DNA of 64,000 nt. Origin: Anaerolineales bacterium (lineage in GTDB: Bacteria > Chloroflexota > Anaerolineae > 4572-78 > J111). The notes beneath the pieces are model-generated. The model did no database searches. It had not been told where the DNA came from and saw only the letters and a program-made list of their open reading frames with translations. The position numbers were made by a program, and so were the translations under genes. The stretch is from positions 247,100 to 311,099 of the forward strand of contig JABTUW010000008.1 in assembly GCA_015075185.1 (NCBI GenBank). Direction: 5' to 3'. Below, in pieces: positions 41,675 to 49,756 of this stretch (positions are counted from its first letter, which is position 1; every line of letters starts with the position of its first letter).

Positions 41675-43246
41675 GTGCAGGCATTAGCCTTCAGCTCTGA
41701 CGATAGATGGCTTGCGACAGGAAGTCTTGATAACACTGCCCGGATATGGGATGCAGTCACTGGCGAGGAAGTAGCCCGTATGGCCGATGAAGGTTTACCA
41801 CAGTTCGTGTCGGTCCTATTTGGCCCGTCCCTCTCTGGCTTAATGATTGAACCATATCGAATGTCGCCTGTGGGAGGCGTATCTGCCATAGCCTTCAGTC
41901 CTGACGGCAACCGGCTGGCGACGGAAGTTGGGATAATACCGCCCAAGTCTGGCAGGCGGTTGCTGGTCAAGAAGTTGCCCGTGCTAGCGCTCGATCTCGA
42001 TGACGCAGTCGGCGCTGTAGATTCCAGCCCTGATAGCCGCTGGTTACTGACGAACAGTGGAGTATTCACGGCTCCAACAGGTAATGAGCAGCTCTGGGAT
42101 GTGACAACTGGACAGGAAGTAGCCTTGTTACCCTCCGGAGACTTGCAGAACATAACGTTCAGTCCTGACGGCAAGTGGCAGCAAGCGTTAGTTGGGGTGA
42201 ACCTGTCCAGATATGGGAGGCAACCTACTAGACGGAAGGCGGCCCAATTAGCGGACAAGGATAACGTAACGGCCATAGCCTTCAGCCCCACCAGCAATTG
42301 GTTGGCGACGGTGAGTAGGGATAATACCATCCGGATATGGGAACTAGCTTCCCGCCGGGAAGTAGTTCGAATATTGAACGCTGGTGAGGTGTGGAATATA
42401 AATTTTAGCTCAAGTAGTCGCTGGCTTATAACACGGGGCAATTATGGTAGTGCCACTCGGGTTTGGGAGGTGGCGACAGGGCGCGAGATAACTTTGCCGG
42501 CACCTGAGGGCAAGATTGCCGCAGTGAGCCCCGATGGCAAATGGTTAGCAACAAGGAATTCGTATAACACAGTACAGGTATGGGAGGCAGCTACCGGGCG
42601 AGAAGTGGCACGAATAGAATTAGACTTCAAAAATTCAGTCGACACCATAATCTTCAGTCCTGATAGTAAATGGCTACTGATTGAAGACAGTTGGAAGGAA
42701 GGTATGGTCCAGGTAAGGGAGGCAGCTACCGGGCGAGAAGTGGCGCGAATAGAAAAAGATCCGGGAAAAGATACCCCCAGTGGTTTGACATACGTTAGCT
42801 CAATCTTTAGCCCTAATAGCAGGTGGATAGCGATAAAGAATTGGGATAGTGTCTTATTATGGGAAGCACCTACCGGACGAAAAGTAGCTCAGTTAGTGCA
42901 TGAGGAAGAGGTGCTGGATATGATCTTCAGTCCTGACAGCAAATGGTTAGCTACTGGAAGTGCAGATCATACTGTCCGAGTATGGGAAGCGGCTACTGGT
43001 CAAGAGATGGCTCGAATGGCGCACGATCAAGCTGTGATGGCCTTGGCCTTCAGTCCTAATGGCAAGTGGTTGGCATCGGGGAGCTACGATGGCACAGCCC
43101 GGGTATGGCGCTTATGGCCAGATGATTTAATCACCGAAGCCTGTGCCCGTCTACCTCACAATCTGACCCATGCTGAATGGGAACGGTTCCTGCCCGGTGA
43201 ATCCTATCACCCCACTTGCCCGACTTTACCGGTGCCGGAGCAGTGA
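41675..43246 (+). CDS. T3: WD40 propeller and conserved tail
   Basis: 523 open codons beginning inside a blade. About nine blades have the signature FSPDSKWLATGS ... VRVWEAATGREVARI; the A-T-G-x-E-V-A-R step is repeated with little change, indicating recent duplication or gene conversion between blades. One stretch (ILPPKSG-like, about 41930-42000) has lost blade character, probably through a compensated shift. Tail: ITEACARLPHNLTHAEWERF ... TCPTLPVPEQ. The TGA at 43244-43246 overlaps the T4 ATG. Confidence 0.7.
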   Translation: MQALAFSSDDRWLATGSLDNTARIWDAVTGEEVARMADEGLPQFVSVLFGPSLSGLMIEPYRMSPVGGVSAIAFSPDGNRLATEVGIIPPKSGRRLLVKKLPVLALDLDDAVGAVDSSPDSRWLLTNSGVFTAPTGNEQLWDVTTGQEVALLPSGDLQNITFSPDGKWQQALVGVNLSRYGRQPTRRKAAQLADKDNVTAIAFSPTSNWLATVSRDNTIRIWELASRREVVRILNAGEVWNINFSSSSRWLITRGNYGSATRVWEVATGREITLPAPEGKIAAVSPDGKWLATRNSYNTVQVWEAATGREVARIELDFKNSVDTIIFSPDSKWLLIEDSWKEGMVQVREAATGREVARIEKDPGKDTPSGLTYVSSIFSPNSRWIAIKNWDSVLLWEAPTGRKVAQLVHEEEVLDMIFSPDSKWLATGSADHTVRVWEAATGQEMARMAHDQAVMALAFSPNGKWLASGSYDGTARVWRLWPDDLITEACARLPHNLTHAEWERFLPGESYHPTCPTLPVPEQ

Positions 43247-44463
43247 TGGATATTACCACGGGCATTGTTCGCATCCTCAATCCTGTCGGTCAAACTATCG
43301 GTGCTGGCTTCGTCCTCACCGACGACGGCCTCATCGCCACCTGTGCTCACGTGATCGAAAGTGCCGGGGCCGGGCCAGGCGAGACCGTATGCTTGATTTT
43401 CCATCATACCGGCAACAAGGCTAATGCCACCATCGAGCCAGAGGGGTGGCGTGAATCAGAGGCTGAAGATATTGCCATCTTGCGTCTGGTTGGTCATTTA
43501 CCAGATGAAGTGGCCCCAGTTTTACTCGGTACTGGCGTAGGAACAGCTAATCATCCTATTCAAACCTGTGGTTTTCCCGACCTCAGTCCTGAAGGTGGGC
43601 TATTGGGTGATGGTCACATCTTGGGCGAAATCACGATGCGGGGCGTCCGGGTACTGCAACTGAGCAGTCCGCAGATTACCCCCGGTTTCAGCGGCGCGCC
43701 GGTGCTGGATACCGTAACCCGCCGGGTGGTGGGGATGGTGACCTCGATTGCCGTCCCCGACCAATACGGAAGGCTGGCCGAGACAACCTTCATCACTCCC
43801 ACCGAGACTCTGCGAGCAGTGTGCCCTGTGCTGCAACTCTCGGATCTCTGCCCCTACCGCAGCCTGGAAGCCTTCACCGAAGCCGACGCCGAGTTCTTCT
43901 TTGGCCGGGAGCGGGTGGTAGCGCGACTGGTGGAGAGCCTGCGACGGGAACCACGCTTCCTGGCGGTGCTGGGACCATCAGGCAGCGGCAAGTCGTCGTT
44001 GGTGCAGGCGGGATTGATCCCCCATTTGAGCCGAGGTGCAGTACTAGGCAGTGACCGCTGGGGGGTGATCGTGGCCCGGCCGGCTGATCAGCCCTTTTAT
44101 CAATTGGAAACCCAGGGGCTGACGAGTGCGCAGGAGGACCTGGCTGGGGCCAGCCAGGCCTGGCTGGAAAGTCAGGAGGATCGGGAACGGCTGGTGCTGG
44201 TGCTGGATCAAATTGAAGAACTGATGGTCACTGCCCCTGAGGAGGTGCGCCTGGCTTTTTTAGCCCGGTTGATGACGCTCTTGGTGACCTCCTTACCAGT
44301 CACTATCGTCCCGGTGTTGCGGGATGACTTCTACAGCCGCTTTGTCCGGGAGGCGACGGCCTTGCTGCCATGGCTGGAACGGGGGTTGGTGAACGTTCCA
44401 TCCATGCTCACGCGGGCTGAGTTGCAAGACATCATTGAGGGCCAGCCCGCGCTGTGGGTTTAA
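43246..44463 (+). CDS. T4: trypsin-like protease plus nSTAND1 NTPase
   Basis: The ATG at 43246 (MDITTGIVRILNPVG) overlaps the T3 stop (TGATG); the open frame extends upstream but lies in the T3 tail. Protease: ATCAHVIESAGAGPGE, EDIAILRL, PGFSGAPVLD. NTPase: FFFGRERVV, Walker A GPSGSGKSS, Walker B LVLVLDQIEELM, VLRDDFYSRF. The NTPase part is almost identical to T5's, whereas the protease parts differ clearly. A single missing base near 44446 (GGGCCAGCCCGCG; T5 has GGGACCGGCCCGCG) ends the frame. This is the only break in T4. Confidence 0.8.
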   Translation: MDITTGIVRILNPVGQTIGAGFVLTDDGLIATCAHVIESAGAGPGETVCLIFHHTGNKANATIEPEGWRESEAEDIAILRLVGHLPDEVAPVLLGTGVGTANHPIQTCGFPDLSPEGGLLGDGHILGEITMRGVRVLQLSSPQITPGFSGAPVLDTVTRRVVGMVTSIAVPDQYGRLAETTFITPTETLRAVCPVLQLSDLCPYRSLEAFTEADAEFFFGRERVVARLVESLRREPRFLAVLGPSGSGKSSLVQAGLIPHLSRGAVLGSDRWGVIVARPADQPFYQLETQGLTSAQEDLAGASQAWLESQEDRERLVLVLDQIEELMVTAPEEVRLAFLARLMTLLVTSLPVTIVPVLRDDFYSRFVREATALLPWLERGLVNVPSMLTRAELQDIIEGQPALWV

Positions 44464-47400
44464 CCTTTGAGGTGGGCCTAGTCGCAACCAATTTACCGGA
44501 CGTTCTGGACTCTGCCTCCCCTGGAGAAGAACAGATAGGACGCAGTACTGTCCTACCCTTGTTGGAGTTCGCCCTAACCCAGCTCTGGGAGCGGCGACAG
44601 GACGGTATCCTGACCCATGAGGCCTATGAGACCATCGGGAGGGTGACGGGTGGGTTAACCCAGTGGGCTGACCGGACCTACTACGGCCTGGGGAAAGAGC
44701 AACAGCGGCTGGCTCGCCGTGTACTGACCGACCTGGTGCATCTGGGGGATGAAAGCAAGGGACTGCCGGACAGTCGGTGGCGAAGATTGCTAGGAGACCT
44801 ATATAGGGCTGAGCGTGAACACGAGGCCGTACATGGAGTGGTGCAGCGACTCGTCGATGCCCGCCTGCTCGTGACCGCCCGCGAGCATGAGCGTGGGCAG
44901 GAGACGGTGGAGTTAATCCATGACGCACTACTGCGAGAGTGGGGGCTGTTGCAAAGCTGGCTGACAGAGGATCGCCGTTTCCTAGCTTGGCGTCAGACGC
45001 TGGAGGGGTGGTTGGAGGCCTGGGTCGAGAGCGCTCCCAATGACCCAGCGGGGCGAGATTCGGGCCGACTTCTGCGAGGCCGTGGCCTGGTTGAGGCGGA
45101 GCGGTGGCTGACTGAGCGGGGAGATGACTTGCGGGCGGAAGAACAAGGCTTTATTGAGGTCAGTCTGGCCAAGGTAAAGCAAGTTAGACGTCTGATCGCC
45201 GGTGCGGTTACTCTGGCTTTTCTGGTCGTGAGTTTACTGGCGCTACTCGCCTGGTCGCAACGCAACCAAGCGGTTCACGAAGCTGGGGTGAGAGCCACAG
45301 CCCAGGCCCAAGCCGAAACGCAACGCCAGATTGCCCTGGCCCGACAGTTGGCTGCCCAAGCGATTGGTAAACTAGAAATAGATCCTGAATTAGGTCTGCT
45401 ACTGGCAATAGAAGCCGCTCAGACAGCCTATCCTACAATTGGAACAGTACCCTTTGAGACCGAGCATGCCCTTCATCAAGCGTTACTTGCATCACGCTGG
45501 CGCACTACTCTACCTCATGATGAAATCGTAACTGCTGTGGCCTTCAGTCCCAATGGAGACTGGATTACCTCAGTCGCTGGTAACAATGTTCACTTGTGGG
45601 ATGTTGCTGATAAAACTGAACGAATTACCATCCACCACGACCATCGAGTATTGGGTGTTGCCTTCACCCCCGATGGAAGATACCTAACAACCTATGGCGA
45701 GGATAATAACCTCTACTTATGGGAAGTTCCTAGCGGTATAAAACGCCTAACGCTTCCTCATGGAAGTCGTATCAATGCTGTCGCCTTTAGTTCCGTCGAG
45801 TCGTGGGTGATTACTGCTGATGACAGTGGCGCTGTCCGGCTATGGGATATAACTAGCGGAGCAGTTTTATCTTCGTTGTTTTGTGAGAGCCAAGTGTGTG
45901 CCATTACCAACAGTGCTGAAGGTCCATTAGTAGCGACGGCAAATCTCACTGGGCGAGTCTCGCTACGGAATCTAATCTCCCATGAGCAAAGTTTCGTCTC
46001 AGACATTCAGGTCACTGAAGTTCAGCGCCTGGTCTTTGACCAGAGCGGGCATCGGTTAGTCATTGACACTAAGGATCAGAAAATCATCGTGTGGGACGTC
46101 CTTTTAGGCAAGCAACTTGCGTTATTGCCTTATCAGTCAGGGGAAGCAGGTTCAATAGCCATTAATCCTGATGGTACGCACCTAGCTATTGCTAAGTCTG
46201 GTCATTCCATCGCTATATGGGACTTGGTTACAGGAACTCGGAGTGGCATCCTGCTTGTCCAAGGGATGACCGGTTATAGCAGTGGTTATAATAGAATTGG
46301 CTTTAGCCCAAACGGTAAGGAACTGATAGTATCTACGGATTCGCTAGGGGCACTGATTTATGCCAGCTTCTGGAATACAGCAAGTCTTTGGAATTCACTA
46401 ACGGGACAACATGTGGCAACATTTCCTCATATGGACGCCATTACAACTTGGGCATTTAGTTACAATGGTGAAAAGTTAGCAACAGCCGGTAGAGTTGGAA
46501 ATAGAGGAACCGTTCACCTGTGGGATACCAGGGCTTCGGAATTTGCATCTTGGAATGTAGGCCCGATACGGTCGGCTACCATAAGTCCCATGAATGACCG
46601 CCTAGCCATTGGTCAAGAAGACGGAACGGTTCACATCTGGGATGTCAAGATAGGACGTCATATAACTACGCTGATTGGTCATACCGATATCGTCTATGAA
46701 TTGATCTTCAACCGAGCCACAGATCGACTGGTCACTATTAGTGCGGACGACACTACTAGACTATGGGATGCTGCGACTGGTAGACAGTTGGTTGTTTTGC
46801 TTGACCAAGCTGGATGGGAGGCTGTGGCTTTTAGCCCGATGAGCGATCAACTTGTTGTCTTTGGCAATGGCATCCCTCAATTGTGGGATTCAAGCACTGG
46901 CAAGCCAATGGCGGAATTGGACGAATACAGTGGCAATGTTTTATTTGCGGAATTCAGCCCAGATGGCACTTCATTGGCTGCTGTAATTTCTGAGGAAGGT
47001 GAAGTGGTTGTCTTCTGGAATGTTGCCACAGGTAAGGTATCAGATGTTTTGTCAATTAATATCGGTATGTGCGGTGAACGGCACGGAGGCGCACCAAGCC
47101 TTAACATGGATTTCAGTCCCGATGGATCACGGTTGGCTGTCGTTGGCCGTGAAAGTGCGCTCTTATGGAAGGTATCCACAAGCAGGGTCATTACTCTTTG
47201 TGGACATGACCCTCTACCTGGTCATGGAAGGGTCATTAGCGACGTCAAATTCAGTCCCGACAGCGCTCAATTAGCGACTGCCGGGTATGACGGCACTGCT
47301 CGCCTATGGGATGCAAGCACTGGGGAGATGCTAGCTGTCTTGGGTGGTCACAGCGATCGGGTTGTGAAGGTCGCTTTTAGTCCCAATGGAAAAAGATTAG

Positions 47401-47726
47401 CTACTGCAAGTTACGACGGCACTACTCGTCTGTGGGATGTTGCTAGCAAACAGCAGATTACTATATTTGAAACTCTAGAGAGTGTAATCATTGATGATAT
47501 TCCAGGAAATGCCATGACCGAAATAGCTTTTAGCTCAGATGGGAGGTTACTCACAACGGTAAGTAAAGATGGTACGGTGAAAGTATATTACACTCATATC
47601 GAAGACCTAATGAACTTAGCTTGCACCCGCCTTTCACACAACTTGAACCACGAGGAGTGGGAGCGGTTCCTCCCCGACGAGCCCTACCACCCCACCTGCC
47701 CGAATCTACCAGTACCGGAGGAGTAA
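44454..47726 (+). CDS. T4: winged helix, transmembrane helix, WD40 propeller and tail
   Basis: 1090 open codons, separated from the T4 N-terminal half by one base. GLTFEVGLV and QIGRSTVLPLLEFALTQLW lead into the winged helix (VELIHDALLREWGLL). The membrane helix is IAGAVTLAFLVVSLLALLAW (about residue 245), followed by a stalk (LARQLAAQAIGKLEIDPELG) and about 15 WD40 blades. The GC content drops where the propeller starts. A Cys pair (FCESQVC) and two more cysteines (MCGERHG, TLCGHDP) occur in the propeller. Tail: MNLACTRLSHNLNHEEW ... TCPNLPVPEE. TAA 47724-47726 overlaps the T5 ATG. Restored T4 has about 1490 residues. Confidence 0.8.
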   Translation: MGLTFEVGLVATNLPDVLDSASPGEEQIGRSTVLPLLEFALTQLWERRQDGILTHEAYETIGRVTGGLTQWADRTYYGLGKEQQRLARRVLTDLVHLGDESKGLPDSRWRRLLGDLYRAEREHEAVHGVVQRLVDARLLVTAREHERGQETVELIHDALLREWGLLQSWLTEDRRFLAWRQTLEGWLEAWVESAPNDPAGRDSGRLLRGRGLVEAERWLTERGDDLRAEEQGFIEVSLAKVKQVRRLIAGAVTLAFLVVSLLALLAWSQRNQAVHEAGVRATAQAQAETQRQIALARQLAAQAIGKLEIDPELGLLLAIEAAQTAYPTIGTVPFETEHALHQALLASRWRTTLPHDEIVTAVAFSPNGDWITSVAGNNVHLWDVADKTERITIHHDHRVLGVAFTPDGRYLTTYGEDNNLYLWEVPSGIKRLTLPHGSRINAVAFSSVESWVITADDSGAVRLWDITSGAVLSSLFCESQVCAITNSAEGPLVATANLTGRVSLRNLISHEQSFVSDIQVTEVQRLVFDQSGHRLVIDTKDQKIIVWDVLLGKQLALLPYQSGEAGSIAINPDGTHLAIAKSGHSIAIWDLVTGTRSGILLVQGMTGYSSGYNRIGFSPNGKELIVSTDSLGALIYASFWNTASLWNSLTGQHVATFPHMDAITTWAFSYNGEKLATAGRVGNRGTVHLWDTRASEFASWNVGPIRSATISPMNDRLAIGQEDGTVHIWDVKIGRHITTLIGHTDIVYELIFNRATDRLVTISADDTTRLWDAATGRQLVVLLDQAGWEAVAFSPMSDQLVVFGNGIPQLWDSSTGKPMAELDEYSGNVLFAEFSPDGTSLAAVISEEGEVVVFWNVATGKVSDVLSINIGMCGERHGGAPSLNMDFSPDGSRLAVVGRESALLWKVSTSRVITLCGHDPLPGHGRVISDVKFSPDSAQLATAGYDGTARLWDASTGEMLAVLGGHSDRVVKVAFSPNGKRLATASYDGTTRLWDVASKQQITIFETLESVIIDDIPGNAMTEIAFSSDGRLLTTVSKDGTVKVYYTHIEDLMNLACTRLSHNLNHEEWERFLPDEPYHPTCPNLPVPEE

Positions 47727-49756
47727 TGGATAGCGTTACCGGTATCGCACGTATTCTTGATACAAGCGGTCAAACCGTTGGCACCGGCTTTGTCCTGACA
47801 AGCGATGGTCTTATTGCCACTTGTGCCCACGTCATTGCAGATGCCGGGACAGGGCCAGGAGAGACGGTCAATATTGTCTTTCACTGCACGGGCGAGGAAC
47901 GGCAAGCTGTCGTTGAAGCGGACTGGTGGCGCGAGTCAGATGCTGAAGATGTCGCCATTCTCAGACTAATTGGCGAGTTACCTGAGCCGGTGAAACCTCT
48001 GCCTTTGGGTGCTTCTACTAGTGCGGCTAACCATCTCTTTGAAACCATAGGATTTCCACCTACGAACCCGACCGGCGGGATTTTGGGCAGGGGTATGATT
48101 TTGGGTCGAACAAAGATCAATGAGATGCCGGTGTTACAACTCCGTAGTCAGGAAGTGACTGGTGGTTTTAGCGGTGCACCGGTTTGGGATTGCACCACGC
48201 GCCGCGTAGTGGGAATGGTCACCGCTACTGCCGACCCAGATGATCGTTGGCGACTCAGCGAAACCGCCTTCATCACCCCCGCCGAAACCCTGCGAGCGGT
48301 GTGTCCAGCGTTGCAACTCCCCGATCTTTGTCCCTACCGCAGCCTGGAAGCTTTCACCGAAGTCGACGCCGAGTTCTTCTTTGGTCGAGAGCGGGTGGTA
48401 GAGCGGCTGGTTGAGAGCCTGCGGCGGGAACCGCGCTTCCTGGCGGTGCTGGGGCCATCAGGCAGCGGCAAGTCCTCGTTGGTGCAGGCGGGGCTGATCC
48501 CCCACTTGAGCCGAGGTGCAGTACCAAGCAGCAACCGCTGGGAGGTGATGGTAGTCCGGCCGGCCGATCAACCCTTCCATCAATTGGCAGCCCAAGGGCT
48601 GACCGGCGGGCCAGAGGACCTGGCCGGGGCCGTCCAGTCCTGGCTAGACAGTCACCCGGACCGGGAACGGCTGGTGGTGGTGCTGGATCAATTTGAAGAG
48701 CTGCTGGTCACCGGCCCCGAGGAGGTGCGCCGAGCCTTTTTGGCCCAGTTAACGACGCTCCTCGAAGCCGCCCTGCCGGTCACCCTCGTCCTGGTGCTGC
48801 GGGATGACTTTTACAGCCGCTTTGCCCAGGAGGTGCCGGCTCTGCTGCTGTGGCTGGAGCGAGGGCTGGTGAACGTGCCGCCCCTGTTGGCGCGGGTTGA
48901 GGTGCAACACATCATCAAGGGACCGGCCCGCGCCGTGGGCTTAACCTTTGAGGCCGGTTTGGTAGAAGACGTTCTGAAGGATGCCCTGGAGTCCGCTTCC
49001 GCAGGGGAAGGGCAGGTAGGGCGCAGTACAATTCTGCCCCTCCTGGAGTTCGCCCTGACCCAGCTCTGGGAGCGGCGGCGGGACGGTGTCCTGACCCATG
49101 AGGCCTACGAGACTATCGGCGGGGTGACGGGCGGGTTAACGCAGTGGGCCGACCGGGCCTACTATGGGCTGGAGCAAGAGCAACAGCAGCTGGCCCGCCG
49201 CGTGCTGACCGACCTGGTGCATCTGGGGGATGAGAGCCAGGGGCTGCCGGACAGCCGGCGGCGGCGACTGTTAGGGAGCCTGTACCGGGCTGAAAGCGAC
49301 CAGAAGACCGTACACAGGGTAGTGCGGCAACTGGCCAATACCCGCCTGCTGGTGACCGGGCGCGACTCGGAGCGTGGTCAGGAGACGGTCGAGCTAATCC
49401 ACGACGCACTGCTGCGCGAGTGGGCGTTGTTGCAGAGCTGGTTGAAGGAGGACCGCCGCTTCCTAGCTTGGCGACAGGCTCTGGAGGGATGGTTGCGAGC
49501 CTGGGTCGAGAGCGCACCCGAAATCCTATCGCGACGGGACTCGGGCCGGCTGCTGCGGGGCCGTGACCTGGCTGAGGCAGAGCAATGGGTGGCTGAGCGA
49601 AAAGATGACTTGAATGCAACAGAAAAACTATTTATTGAACAAAGTATCTCTCTACGAACTGAGCGCGAATCACAAGAGCGAAGAGCTAAACGTTTTCGTT
49701 TTGGTGCATTAGGTGCAATTGTCCTACTATTTATCGCATTCTATTACAATCACTGA
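47726..49756 (+). CDS. T5: trypsin-like protease plus complete nSTAND1 NTPase and transmembrane helix
   Basis: The ATG at 47726 (MDSVTGIARILDTSG) overlaps the T4 stop (TAATG). Protease: ATCAHVIADAG, EDVAILRL, GGFSGAPVWD; it is of the T1/T2 type. NTPase: Walker A GPSGSGKSS, Walker B LVVVLDQFEELL, VLRDDFYSRF, then an uninterrupted winged-helix part (GRSTILPLLEFALTQLW, VELIHDALLREWALL); it is of the T4 type. The end runs into a membrane helix (FGALGAIVLLFIAFYY). This is the most complete protease-NTPase module of the array (676 residues) and the best reference for reading the others. The frame is lost inside or just after the helix. Confidence 0.85.
   Translation: MDSVTGIARILDTSGQTVGTGFVLTSDGLIATCAHVIADAGTGPGETVNIVFHCTGEERQAVVEADWWRESDAEDVAILRLIGELPEPVKPLPLGASTSAANHLFETIGFPPTNPTGGILGRGMILGRTKINEMPVLQLRSQEVTGGFSGAPVWDCTTRRVVGMVTATADPDDRWRLSETAFITPAETLRAVCPALQLPDLCPYRSLEAFTEVDAEFFFGRERVVERLVESLRREPRFLAVLGPSGSGKSSLVQAGLIPHLSRGAVPSSNRWEVMVVRPADQPFHQLAAQGLTGGPEDLAGAVQSWLDSHPDRERLVVVLDQFEELLVTGPEEVRRAFLAQLTTLLEAALPVTLVLVLRDDFYSRFAQEVPALLLWLERGLVNVPPLLARVEVQHIIKGPARAVGLTFEAGLVEDVLKDALESASAGEGQVGRSTILPLLEFALTQLWERRRDGVLTHEAYETIGGVTGGLTQWADRAYYGLEQEQQQLARRVLTDLVHLGDESQGLPDSRRRRLLGSLYRAESDQKTVHRVVRQLANTRLLVTGRDSERGQETVELIHDALLREWALLQSWLKEDRRFLAWRQALEGWLRAWVESAPEILSRRDSGRLLRGRDLAEAEQWVAERKDDLNATEKLFIEQSISLRTERESQERRAKRFRFGALGAIVLLFIAFYYNH

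Noticed and set aside
41566..42441. 291-codon minus-strand ORF opposite T3
   Set aside because: Its repeats are the mirror of WD40 blades on the plus strand; it has no own start context.
43216..43245. Longer start for T4 at 43216
   Set aside because: Same reason: the upstream codons are the T3 tail read in another frame.
44293..44928. 211-codon minus-strand ORF
   Set aside because: Antisense to the T4 NTPase, with Arg/Pro/His-rich low-complexity composition typical of shadows of GC-rich genes.
47621..47725. Longer start for T5 at 47621
   Set aside because: This part overlaps the conserved T4 tail in another frame; the ATG at 47726 matches the starts of T2-T4.
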